From positions 1-10,459 of the forward strand of contig CAMLKW010000160.1 of NCBI GenBank assembly GCA_946480605.1: a DNA stretch of 10,459 bases. Direction: 5' to 3'. Source of the stretch: an uncultured Roseateles sp. GTDB taxonomy: Bacteria; Pseudomonadota; Gammaproteobacteria; Burkholderiales; Burkholderiaceae. Below are positions 1 through 8,400 of the stretch, piece after piece; the first letter of the stretch is position 1, and every line of letters begins with the position of its first letter. The position numbers and the translations under genes were made by a program. The notes below the pieces were generated by a model that had not been told where the DNA came from, searched no databases, and saw only the letters and a list, made by a program, of their open reading frames with translations.

Positions 1-14
1 TCGGCGGGCCACAT
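1..14 (-). CDS. Possible 5' end of a divergent gene cut by the window edge
   Basis: On the minus strand, the first bases of the window read as a GGAGA Shine-Dalgarno-like stretch (rc of about 15-19) followed at once by ATG (14 to 12) or, offset by two bases, GTG (12 to 10). The GTG reading would begin Met-Ala-Arg-Arg and the ATG reading Met-Trp-Pro. Only four codons or so are inside the window, so neither a product nor even the existence of the gene can be established. The idea rests on the ribosome-site-like purine stretch and on the need for something upstream of the rightward operon. The spacing is shorter than ideal for both starts, so this is a weak call. Confidence 0.2.
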
Positions 15-121
15 TCTCCAGTTATGGACTGTCTACTTCTGGGGGAAGCTTACGCCTTGGCGGGCGCGTCGGCGATCAAAAGGGGGCCGAGCGAGGCCAT
101 GCGGAGGTCGGACATCGGCGG

Positions 122-142
122 AATTTTAGAATCGCTCGTTTT
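122..142 (+). promoter_or_regulatory. AT-rich island upstream of the gamma-CA/hslO operon, possible promoter region
   Basis: This short stretch is much richer in A and T than the rest of the window. It contains TAGAAT (127-132), which differs from the sigma-70 -10 consensus at one base, 25 bp before the start codon of the first gene. On the opposite strand it contains TAAAAT (rc 123-128). No convincing -35 hexamer lies 15-19 bp upstream in either direction. The call therefore rests on local composition and on position before the first gene of an overlapping pair. A purine-rich GGAAGG (146-151) then serves as ribosome site, 6 bp before the ATG at 158. Confidence 0.3.
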
Positions 143-157
143 CACGGAAGGGCAGCG

Positions 158-682
158 ATGGCGATCTACCAGCTCGACGAGCATGTGCCCGACGTGGCCG
201 ACACGGCCTGGGTGGCCGACAGCGCCGAGGTCATCGGCCGCGTGACGCTGGGCGAGGGCGTCAGCGTCTGGTTCAACGCCGTGCTGCGCGGCGACAGCGA
301 CACGCTGACCATCGGCGCCGGCAGCAACATCCAGGACGGCTCGGTGCTGCATGCGGACCACGGCTTCCCGCTGGTGCTGGGGCAGAACGTCACCGTGGGC
401 CACCAGGTCATGCTGCACGGCTGCACGGTCGGTGACGAAAGCCTGATCGGCATCGGCGCGGTGGTCTTGAATGGCGCCCGCATCGGCCGCAACTGTGTGG
501 TCGGCGCTGGCGCGCTGGTCACCGAGGGCAAGGAGTTTCCGGACGGCACGCTGATCGTCGGCGCGCCGGCCAAGGTCGTGCGCGAGCTGAGCGAGGCGCA
601 GATCGCCGGTCTCAAGGCCAGCGCGGCCCATTACGTCAACAACGGCCGTCGCTATGCCGGCGGCCTGAAAAGAATCCGATGA
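158..682 (+). CDS. Gamma carbonic anhydrase family protein (YrdA/PaaY-like)
   Basis: This encodes a 174-residue left-handed beta-helix protein of the bacterial gamma carbonic anhydrase-like group (YrdA, PaaY, CaiE relatives). The family forms trimers with zinc at the subunit interfaces; many members have weak or unproven CO2 hydration activity. Hexapeptide-style repeats run through roughly residues 15-140. The expected zinc-binding histidines are visible: His65 (or His68) in LHADHG, His82 in VGH and His87 in the hallmark LHGC motif. The C-terminal helix (about 143-160, [17 protein letters not shown]) is typical. Length is normal and the protein is complete. The ATG at 158 has a GGAAGG ribosome site 6 bp upstream. 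The stop overlaps the hslO start (ATGA, 679-682), so the two genes are probably co-translated. The family is secure; the exact substrate or activity is not. Confidence 0.93.
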   Translation: MAIYQLDEHVPDVADTAWVADSAEVIGRVTLGEGVSVWFNAVLRGDSDTLTIGAGSNIQDGSVLHADHGFPLVLGQNVTVGHQVMLHGCTVGDESLIGIGAVVLNGARIGRNCVVGAGALVTEGKEFPDGTLIVGAPAKVVRELSEAQIAGLKASAAHYVNNGRRYAGGLKRIR

Positions 683-1641
683 GCGAACTGCATAAATTCC
701 TGTTCGACGGCCTGCCGGTGCGCGGCATGCTGGTGCGCCTGACCGGTGCCTGGCAGGAGGTGCTGAGGCGCCGCGAGCCGGGCCAGGAATACCCACCCGA
801 GCTGCGCGACCTGCTGGGCGAGATGAGCGCTGCGGCCGTGCTGATGCAGGCCAACATCAAGTTCAACGGCGCGCTGGTGCTGCAGGTGATGGGCGACGGC
901 CCGGTCAAACTGGCCGTGGCCGAAGCCCAGCCGGACCTGAGCTTCCGCGCGACCGCCAAGTGCGTCGGCACGGTGGAGCCCGGCGCGACGCTGGAGGCTA
1001 TGGTCAACCTGCGCGGCCAGGGCCGCTGCGCGATCACGCTGGACCCGAAGGACAAGTTTCCCGGCCAGCAGCCCTACCAGGGCGTCGTGCCTCTGCACGG
1101 CGACCAGCGCGAGCCGCTGCAGAAGATGAGCGAGGTGCTGGAGCACTACATGCTGCAGTCCGAGCAACTGGACACCAAGCTCGTGCTGGCCGCCAACGGC
1201 GACATCGCTGCGGGCCTGCTGATCCAGCGCCTGCCCGTCGAGGGCGAGGGCAACCTGGAAGGGCGCCGCAACGAAGACGACATCGGCCTGTCGGACGCCT
1301 ACAACCGCATCAGCATCCTGGCCGCCACGCTGACCGCCGACGAACTGCTGACGCTGGACGCCGACACCATCCTGCGCCGGCTGTTCTGGGAGGAGACCGT
1401 GACGCGCTTCGAGCCGCAGGCGCCGCGCTTCGCCTGCACCTGCTCGCGCGAGCGCGTAGGCCAGATGCTGCGCGGCCTGGGCCGCGAGGAGATCGACAGC
1501 GTGCTGGCCGAGCGGGGCGATGTCGAGATCGGCTGCGACTTCTGCGGCCGTCACTACCGCTTCGACGCGGTGGACGTGGGCGCGCTGTTCACGCCCGGCG
1601 GCAACCCGCCCGAGGGCGCCGCGGGCGGCAGCCTGCAGTAG
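679..1641 (+). CDS. hslO: Hsp33, redox-regulated holdase chaperone
   Basis: This encodes a 320-residue cytosolic Hsp33. In this family an N-terminal substrate-binding domain is held inactive by a C-terminal zinc site; oxidation forms disulfides, releases zinc and turns on holdase activity during oxidative or bleach stress. The four zinc ligands are present in the canonical CxC...CxxC arrangement: Cys253 and Cys255, then Cys286 and Cys289, with 30 residues between the pairs. The N-terminal domain (about 1-185) begins [19 protein letters not shown], a typical Hsp33 opening. Cys95 and Cys117 are extra cysteines in that domain. Length is slightly above the usual ~290 because of an insert-rich middle and a Gly/Pro-rich tail (about 306-320) after the core. 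The start codon overlaps the stop of the carbonic anhydrase gene by 4 nt; no strong ribosome site is visible, consistent with translational coupling. Confidence 0.96.
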   Translation: MSELHKFLFDGLPVRGMLVRLTGAWQEVLRRREPGQEYPPELRDLLGEMSAAAVLMQANIKFNGALVLQVMGDGPVKLAVAEAQPDLSFRATAKCVGTVEPGATLEAMVNLRGQGRCAITLDPKDKFPGQQPYQGVVPLHGDQREPLQKMSEVLEHYMLQSEQLDTKLVLAANGDIAAGLLIQRLPVEGEGNLEGRRNEDDIGLSDAYNRISILAATLTADELLTLDADTILRRLFWEETVTRFEPQAPRFACTCSRERVGQMLRGLGREEIDSVLAERGDVEIGCDFCGRHYRFDAVDVGALFTPGGNPPEGAAGGSLQ

Positions 1642-1663
1642 CGCTGCCACAGCCCTGCGCAGT

Positions 1664-1753
1664 TTTGTGGGGGCCTTGAACGATCGGCGTTGACGCCAGC
1701 GGCTGCGGGGACGAACTTGCTTCCAGGTCCTGTTGCAGGGCGGGGAGCGTTCG
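1664..1753 (+). promoter_or_regulatory. Upstream region of the first large membrane-protein gene, shared with its paralogue
   Basis: This non-coding stretch follows hslO and holds elements that recur in the same order before the second paralogue. They are TTTGTGGGG (1664-1672, 90 bp before the ATG), TTGAC (1690-1694, 64 bp before it), then CTTG and GTTG blocks and a Shine-Dalgarno GGGGAG (1742-1747) with a 6-bp spacer to the ATG at 1754. TTGAC resembles a -35 box, but the hexamer 17 bp later (GAACTT) is a poor -10 match, so the sigma factor is undecided. No intrinsic terminator with a strong stem and T-run was found between hslO and this gene; read-through from hslO is possible. Confidence 0.4.
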
Positions 1754-4700
1754 ATGTCGGATCAGAAAGGCGGCGTGGGGACCTTCGGCTGGGCCAGCGC
1801 TGCGGCGCTGGTGGCCTTTGTCGCCAGTACCTACCTGCCGCAGCAGGCCTACGACGCCTTGCGCCCAGTGGAGCGGCAGGCCACGCCTGCCGTGCCGGTG
1901 GTCGATGCCGACGTGCACGCGCGGCTGTGGGAGGACCCGGTGCAGGCGCTGCGGCGGCACGATGCGGAGCGCGTCGAGCGCTGCGCACGAGAGAAGGGCA
2001 GGCAGCGCGTCGAGAGTCACGATTGCGGCGCGCTGCTGGAGGGGCGCATGCCCGAGCGGCTGCTGCGGCGGCTGGACAAGGACCGCAATGCCAGGCTGAG
2101 CGACAGCCTGATCCTCATCGCACTGATGCCGGGGGCGGACTCGGTCGGCGCGGAGGAGGCCCGTCGGCGCCTGCGCTACGCGACGCTGGCCGGCCTGATG
2201 GCGCAGGCCTATGTGCCGGACCATCCCGAGCGGCTGGGGCTGCTGGAGTTCCGCACGTTGGACGTGCGCACGCCGACGACCGGGGCGACGGCCGCGTCGG
2301 GGCCGCTGGTGCGCGCCCTGAACAGCTCGGAGGAACTGGCGGGGCGGCTTGAGCGGCAGCGCGACGGGCTGGTGATGCCGGTGCTGTACGAAACCCTGTC
2401 GCGGCGGCGGCTGGCGCGCGAAGGGGGCGATCAAGACGCGCGATCGCAACGCTACGGCCAGGTCGCGGTGCTGTGGGTGGATGAGACGCTGCTGCCGTCG
2501 CGCAAGTTCGACTCACTGGCCCGGCTGGTGGACGGCCTGCTGGGCGACGCCGCCTGGGCCGATGTGCGGGCCATGGCCGGCTCGACGGAGTCGCCGCAAT
2601 CGCCGCGCGAGCAGCCCCGGCTGGCCGTCATCGGGCCGTCGTCCACCGACGCGCTGCGCACCGCAATCGCGGACCTGCGCTGCGCGGCCGAGCGCCGCAA
2701 CACGAGGGACAGGGCCCGCAGCCTGCCGGTCTGCGGGGACGACACCGCATCCGACCTCGATCCCGATGCGATCGGCGGCTACCGGCTGCTGGCCGACGCG
2801 CGCTACTACAACACCGCCTCCACGGCGCCCGGCGGCCTGCTGGCGGAACTGCAGGACCAGAAGCTGGAAACCTACGTCAGCGAGCAGTTCCGCCGCATCA
2901 ACCTGAGCCCGGACCAGCCGCCGGTGCGGCTGATCCGCACCATCGCCACCGACAACGAGCTGATCAAGCGGCTGGTGACGGAGCTGCACCTGCGCCTGCC
3001 CGGCAACAAGCCGCGCCGGCTGGTCATCGTGGCCGAGCGCGACAGCCTGTACTCGCAGTCGCTGGTCGCTGAACTGCAGCGTCGGCTGAAGGACGACGGG
3101 CTGCTGTCGTTCAGCGTGGTCTATTTCTTCCGCGGGCTGGACGGCATGACCGGCCGCGACAAGCCCGGTGCGTCCGGGCCTGCGGCCGAGGCGGGCAAGC
3201 AGCCGCCAGCCCGCCCGGCCACCGCCGAATGGGCGGAGGGCAGTCACCAGCTCGACTATCTGCGCCGCATCGGTCAGGCCTTGCACGATGCGCAGACCGA
3301 ACCCAACGCCGTGCCCATCGGCGCCATCGGCATCTTCGCCAACGATGTGCACGACAAGCTGCTGATCCTGCAGGCCTTGCACGCCGAGTTCTCGGACAAG
3401 ACCTTCTTCACGACCGACATCGATGCGCGCTTCCTGCATCCCAAGGTGCAGGATTTCACCCGCAACCTCATCGTGGCCAGCAGCCTGCCGCTGGCCTTCC
3501 ATGCGTCGCCATCGGCCAGCGGCGTGCTGCTGCAGGACGGCACGCCGGCTCTGCGCGACAGCTATCAGGCCTCGGCCTACCTGGCCGCGCGCCACGCCGG
3601 CTGCGCGACCGAGGAATGCCGGTCGCTGGAGCGGGACGCCGGCCTCGAACCGCTGGACGAGCCCTCGGTCTACGAGGTCGGCCGCGACCGCGCCGTGCCG
3701 CTGAGCGGCTACGCCCAGCGGCCACGGCCGCTGCTGGCCAGCAACCTGCTCGCCGCCGCGGTGCTGGGCGGCGTCATCGCGCTGGGCCTGCTGGTCTGGC
3801 CCTCCACGCCGTCGTTGCGACGCGCACGGCGCGCCTTCCTGTTCAAGCCTGACACGCAGACCCGGCGGCTCGACATGGCCAGCTTCGTGCTCGCCACCCT
3901 GCAGATCGCCGTGCTGGCCTTCGTGCAGGTCAACCTGATCGAGTTCGCCCAGCCCAACGCGGTCAACTTCGTCCACATGCTGTGGCTGGGCAGCCTGGGG
4001 GGCTTCGCCGCCGTGCTGGCCATGCTGCCGGCGGTGATGGCCGCCACACCGGCCGAGACTGCCGCCGCCGATGCCGAGCCGCGCCTGAACCGGCTGCACA
4101 TCGGCATGCTGTTCGCGCTCGTGGCCGGCTGGGTCTGGCTGGCCTGGCCGCAGGCGACGCCCGGCGGTCGGGGCTGCTCGGACTGCGAGCCCGTGCTGTG
4201 GTTCCAGGGGGTCAGCGCCTGGCCCTCCCACCTGTTGCACCTGCTGGCCATGGTCGTCACGGTGGCCGCTTTCGACCAGGTCTGGACCGGCACGCGGCGC
4301 GCGCTGCGCCGTGATGGCCGCTGGCTGCGCATCGAAGACCGGCAGGTGCCGGGCCTGGTGCAGCCGACGCCCGGGCGGCTCATCAACTTCTGGTGCGAGC
4401 ACTTCAGCGTGATGTTCTGGCCGTCGAGGACGGCGCGGCCCGGCTTCAGCTGCGATGCGCAGCGCCTGTGGCTGGAGTACGGCTGGCGCGGCCAGAGCCA
4501 GGCCCGCGCCGCACGCATCCTGTGCTGGCTGCTGTTGACGGTGGGCGCCGTGGCCCTGCTTTTCTTCAGCATGAGCGAGGGGCAGTTGCCGGAGATCCCG
4601 GTGCGCGGTGCCCAGCACCGGCAGATGGTGAGCACCACGCTCTACGCGCTGGTGCTGCTGGTGCCGCTGCTGATCGTGGCCGTGGGGGATGCCACCGTGA

Positions 4701-5329
4701 GCCTGCTGATCTTCGTGCGGCATCTGAATGCGGGCCGCAGCTACTACCCGGCTCCGACGCTGGAGGCGGCGGCGAACGCGCTGGGGCCGCAGCATCGCGA
4801 CCTGTGGCTGACCCGGCTGGCTGCCCGCCCCAAGGACCGCCGTGATGGCTTGCCGGCGCCCGATGACACGCCGCGTGAGCACACGCTGCTGGACCCCTGG
4901 ATCGACGTGCAGTTGGTGGCCCGCCGCAGCCAGCACATCGCCCGGCTGGTGTACTGGCCCTTCCTGGTGCTGGCGCTGCTGGTGGTGGCGCGCAGCCGCG
5001 GCTTCGACAACTGGTCGCTGACGCCCGCCATCGCCACCGGCCTCAGCGTCTACGTCGCGGCGCTGATCGCGCTGACGCTGGCGCTGAAGCAGGCCTGCGA
5101 GCAGACCCGGCAGCGCGCACTGGAAGCGATGCGCGGCGACCTGCGCTGGCTGCAGGGCTGCGCAGCGCTGCGCCCCTTGAGCGACCCGTTCAAGCAGCTG
5201 ATCGCCGGGGTCGAAGGCACGCAGACCGGCGCGTTCGCGCCATTCCTGGAGCAGCCCTTGCTGCGGTCGCTGCTGGTGACTCTGGGCGGTGCCGGTGGCA
5301 CCCAGCTGTTCGACCAGTTGCTGCGCTGA
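1754..5329 (+). CDS. Large polytopic membrane protein with PBP1-like periplasmic domain (paralogue 1)
   Basis: Function is not recognised. The 1191-residue product has a membrane anchor at about 12-30, a large predicted periplasmic region (about 31-657), then about nine further membrane segments (near 661-682, 709-730, 738-763, 781-800, 823-843, 919-939, 960-985, 1063-1079, 1088-1111) and a cytosolic tail. Arg-rich SLRRARR after the second segment fits the positive-inside rule with the N-terminus inside. Residues about 233-585 look like a type 1 periplasmic-binding fold (branched-chain amino-acid receptor style): LAVIGPSSTDALR (290-302), VIVAERDSLYSQSL (424-437), IGIFANDVHDKLLILQAL (525-542) and FFTTDIDARFLHP (551-563). 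Conserved Cys pairs are 77/91, 310/327, 617/622 and a CxxC at 808/811 in a predicted periplasmic loop. The ATG at 1754 is preferred over an upstream TTG (1733) because GGGGAG lies 6 bp before it and the paralogue starts at the matching residue. The domain assignment is inference from pattern, so a receptor or transport role is only plausible. Confidence 0.9.
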   Translation: MSDQKGGVGTFGWASAAALVAFVASTYLPQQAYDALRPVERQATPAVPVVDADVHARLWEDPVQALRRHDAERVERCAREKGRQRVESHDCGALLEGRMPERLLRRLDKDRNARLSDSLILIALMPGADSVGAEEARRRLRYATLAGLMAQAYVPDHPERLGLLEFRTLDVRTPTTGATAASGPLVRALNSSEELAGRLERQRDGLVMPVLYETLSRRRLAREGGDQDARSQRYGQVAVLWVDETLLPSRKFDSLARLVDGLLGDAAWADVRAMAGSTESPQSPREQPRLAVIGPSSTDALRTAIADLRCAAERRNTRDRARSLPVCGDDTASDLDPDAIGGYRLLADARYYNTASTAPGGLLAELQDQKLETYVSEQFRRINLSPDQPPVRLIRTIATDNELIKRLVTELHLRLPGNKPRRLVIVAERDSLYSQSLVAELQRRLKDDGLLSFSVVYFFRGLDGMTGRDKPGASGPAAEAGKQPPARPATAEWAEGSHQLDYLRRIGQALHDAQTEPNAVPIGAIGIFANDVHDKLLILQALHAEFSDKTFFTTDIDARFLHPKVQDFTRNLIVASSLPLAFHASPSASGVLLQDGTPALRDSYQASAYLAARHAGCATEECRSLERDAGLEPLDEPSVYEVGRDRAVPLSGYAQRPRPLLASNLLAAAVLGGVIALGLLVWPSTPSLRRARRAFLFKPDTQTRRLDMASFVLATLQIAVLAFVQVNLIEFAQPNAVNFVHMLWLGSLGGFAAVLAMLPAVMAATPAETAAADAEPRLNRLHIGMLFALVAGWVWLAWPQATPGGRGCSDCEPVLWFQGVSAWPSHLLHLLAMVVTVAAFDQVWTGTRRALRRDGRWLRIEDRQVPGLVQPTPGRLINFWCEHFSVMFWPSRTARPGFSCDAQRLWLEYGWRGQSQARAARILCWLLLTVGAVALLFFSMSEGQLPEIPVRGAQHRQMVSTTLYALVLLVPLLIVAVGDATVSLLIFVRHLNAGRSYYPAPTLEAAANALGPQHRDLWLTRLAARPKDRRDGLPAPDDTPREHTLLDPWIDVQLVARRSQHIARLVYWPFLVLALLVVARSRGFDNWSLTPAIATGLSVYVAALIALTLALKQACEQTRQRALEAMRGDLRWLQGCAALRPLSDPFKQLIAGVEGTQTGAFAPFLEQPLLRSLLVTLGGAGGTQLFDQLLR

Positions 5330-5331
5330 CC

Positions 5332-5409
5332 CGGTGCCGAGTCGCCCGCGAGCAACGTTCATCGTGCTTTGTGGGGAGGCACGCGGCCCTGGTGATTGAC
5401 TCGGCACCG
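5332..5409. repeat. Perfect 12-bp inverted repeat enclosing a 54-nt loop between the two paralogues
   Basis: CGGTGCCGAGTC at 5332-5343 is exactly complementary to GACTCGGCACCG at 5398-5409. The left arm begins two bases after the stop codon of the first paralogue. The 54-nt loop contains smaller complementary blocks: CGTGC (5363-5367) with GCACG (5379-5383), and CCGCG (5346-5350) with CGCGG (5382-5386). The two inner pairings overlap and so cannot both form fully. There is no T-run after the right arm, so it is not a classical intrinsic terminator. It could be an mRNA stabilising or attenuating structure, a protein-binding palindrome, or the relic of a small palindromic element. The right arm overlaps a TTGAC that resembles a -35 box for the next gene. 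Confidence 0.75.
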
Positions 5410-5462
5410 CCAAGCTGAGACCTTGTCCGCCGGCCCGTTGTCGCATGGGCCAGGAGCGGCGA
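5368..5462 (+). promoter_or_regulatory. Upstream region of the second large membrane-protein gene, related to that of the first
   Basis: The order of elements matches the region before the first paralogue. TTTGTGGGG (5368-5376) lies 95 bp before the start, TTGAC (5396-5400) 67 bp before it, then GACCTTG at the same distance from TTGAC as GAACTTG in the other copy, a GTTG block, and a Shine-Dalgarno AGGAG (5452-5456) 6 bp before the ATG at 5463. This suggests the duplication carried its control region with it, so each copy may have its own promoter. The -10 hexamer is not convincing by sigma-70 standards. Confidence 0.4.
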
Positions 5463-8400
5463 ATGGCGGACTCCAAGGGCGGCTTCGGCGGTTTTCCCTG
5501 GGCCAGCGCGGCGGTGCTGGTGGCTTTCGTGGCCAGCACGCAGCTGGTGCCTCATGCCTTCGAGCCGCTGCGGCCCGCCGAGAAACCTCGCGCCCAGGCG
5601 CCGCTGGATCCCGAACTGGAGGTGAACGCCCGGCTGTGGGAAGACCCCTTCGCCGCGCTGCGCCGCGACGAAGCCGAACGCGGCGAGCGCTGCGAGCGCG
5701 TGCGCAAGCAGTCGCCCCAGCGCGGTGACTGCCGCGACGGTGTGGCCGAGGCGCGCAACCCGCGCGAGATGCTGGCCAAGCTGGACCGCGACCACGACCA
5801 GCGCCTGGACGACACCCTCATCGTGCTGGGCCTGCTGCCCGGTGCGGACTTCGTCGGCGCCGAGGAGGCGCGCCGGCGCGTGCGCTACGCGGCGCTGGCG
5901 GGCCTGCAAGCCATGGACTACGTCCCGGACAACGCCGAGCGCCTGAGCCTGCTGGAGTTCGACCTGCTGGCGCCGCCGCCGGCGAGCGCGCCGGCCAGCG
6001 AGCCGGCGCGGCTGCGGCCGCCGTTCGTGGTGCCCTACGAGCTGTTGTCGCTGCGCACGGGCCACCGCGACAAGCCGGGCGGGCGCGCCGGCAGTGCCAG
6101 CCGCTATGCCCAGGTGGCCGTGCTGTGGGTGGACGAGAACGCGCTGCCCCACCGCAAGCTCGATGCGCTGGCCCAGCTGACCCAGCAGCTGATGGGCACG
6201 CAGGCGCTTGACATTGCCAGCTTCAAGTACAGCCAGGGCGGCGGCCAGCCCAGCCTGGCCGTCATCGGCCCCTCGTCCACCGACGCGCTGCGTCTGGCGC
6301 TGGCCGACCTGCGCTGTGCGGCCGACCGCAGCGGCAGCCCCTCCGCCGCGACGGCCGCGGCGGCGCGCTGCGCGGTGCCCGGCCTGCAGCGCCAGTCGGG
6401 CCTGGCGCCCGAGGTGCTGGAGGGCTACCGGCTGCTGTCGCGGGCCGAGTTCTACAACTCGGCCTCCACGGCGCCCAACCGCATGCTGGCCGAGCTGAAC
6501 AAGCAGGACCTGGATGCCTTCGTCACCGAGCAGTTCAAGCGCATCACCGGTGACAGCGGCGTGGTGCAGCTGCAGCGCACGGTGGGCAACGACGGCGAGC
6601 TGATCCGCAAGCTGGACGCCGAGATCCGGCTGCGGCTGTCGGCGGACGGCAGGCGCCGCGTGGTGGTCGTCGCGGAGCGCGACTCGCTGTACGCGCAGTC
6701 GCTGGTGGCCGAGCTGAAGCACCGACTGGCGCAGGGCGGGGAGGACCGGCTGCAGCTGGAGGTCGTCTACTTCTTCCGCGGCCTGGACGGCGTGACCACG
6801 CGCGAGGCGAGTACCGCCGCGCCGGCCAAGGCCGCCGCGCTGGAGTGGCCCGAAAGCCGAGACCAGCTGGACTACCTGCGCCGCCTGGGCGCGGACCTGA
6901 AGCGCAGCGAGATCGACGTGGGCCGGCCGCAGATCGGCGCCGTCGGCATCTTCGCGACCGACGTGCACGACAAGCTGCTGGTGCTGCAGGCGCTGCACGA
7001 GGACTTCCCCGACAAGATGTTCTTCACCACCGACATGGACGCCCGCTACCTGCACCCGCGCACGCAGGCGTTCACGCGCAACCTGGTGGTTGCCAGCAGC
7101 CTGCCGCTGGCCTTCTACGCGCCGCCGGCCGCGGTCCGGGGCGGTGCCGAGGCCGTCAACCTGCAGGCCGGCACGCCGCCGCTGCGCGACATCTACCAGA
7201 CCAGCACCTACGCCGCCGCGCGCCGCGCCGCTTGCCGCGACGAAGCCTGCAAGCAGCGCGAGCGCGCCGCGCTGGACCTGGCGTTGGGCAGCCCGTCGCT
7301 GTACGAGGTGGGTCGCAGCAGCGCCGTGCCGCTGGCCGGCTATGCGCTGGAGGCGCGGACCGCCGCCAGCGGTGCCGGGCGGGTTCTGGTGGCGGTGCTG
7401 ATGGTCGGGCTGACCGGCACGCTGCTGCTGGTCTGGCCGTCCACGCCGGCAATCCGTGAGGCACGCCGTGTGTTCCTGCGCGAACCCACGCTGGCCAACC
7501 AGCCGCAGATGGACATGACCGCCATCGTGCTGGTGGCCTTGCACGCGGGGCTGTTCTCCTACGTGCTGGCCAGCCTCATCGAGTTCGTGCTGCCCAGTCG
7601 GCTGGACTTCATCCATGCGCTGCTGCTGGCCAGCCTGGCGGCGTTCGGCGCGCTGCTGGCCGTGCTGCCGGCACTGCTGTCGGCCCGCCGCGAGCAGCCG
7701 GCGCCGCCCGACCAGGCGGCCGGCCTGGACCGGCTGCACCTGGTGGTGCTGGCCATGGTGGCCGGCGTGTGGCTGTGGCTGGCCTGGCCCGCCAGCGGCT
7801 GGCGCGGCGCGCTCAGCTGCAGCACTTGCGAGCCGGTGGCCTGGCTGGAGGGCGTCAGCGCCTGGCCGTCGCACCTCATCCACCTGCTGGCGCTGTTCGC
7901 CATCCTGTGGACGCTGGACTGGGCCTGGGCCAGCACGCTGCAACTGCTGCGCGAGGACTCCGACTGGCTGCACCTGCCGCGACCGCAACCGCAGCCGGTG
8001 GTGCGCAGCAATCTGCGCGGCCTGGTGCGCGGCTGGTTCGAGCACGTCAGCGTGCTGTTCTGGAAGCCGGGCGTGGGCTACAGCTGCGATTTCGCCCAGC
8101 TGTGGCAGGAATACGGCGAACGCGGCGAGGCCCGGCCGCGCGCGGCGCGCACGCTGGTGTGGTTTGCGCTGACCCTCGCGCTGGTGGGCCTGCTGTTCCT
8201 GGGCCTGTCGGAAGGCCAGATCCCCGAGGTGCCGGTGCGCGGCGACGAGCACCGCCAGATGGTGAAGGCCACGCTGTACGTGATCCTGCTGCTGCTGCCG
8301 CTGCTCATCGTCGCGGTGGGTGACGCGACGGTGCTGCTGCTGCGCTTCGTGCGCCACCTGAACGCCGGCCGCAGCTTCTACCCGGACGCGACCATCGCGG

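Noticed and set aside
50..796. Minus-strand open frame covering the carbonic anhydrase gene and the upstream region, ending in a 21-codon stretch starting at 115
   Set aside because: Most of it mirrors the carbonic anhydrase gene. The last 21 codons ([13 protein letters not shown]...) have no ribosome site and no recognisable product; a leader peptide cannot be supported.
1634..1668. Possible intrinsic terminator after hslO (GCGC/GCGC or CCACA/TGTGG pairings near TTTT)
   Set aside because: The stems are only 4-5 bp, mutually exclusive and poorly placed relative to the short T-run; too weak to call.
1733..1753. Upstream TTG start for the first large membrane protein
   Set aside because: It would put the ribosome site GGGGAG inside the coding region and break the N-terminal match with the paralogue.
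5332..5409. Reading the 12-bp inverted repeat as a rho-independent terminator
   Set aside because: The loop is 54 nt and the right arm is followed by CCAAGC, not a T-run, so it does not fit the classical form.
5445..5462. Upstream ATG start for the second large membrane protein
   Set aside because: AGGAG sits 6 bp before the ATG at 5463, and starting there aligns the two paralogues from residue 1.
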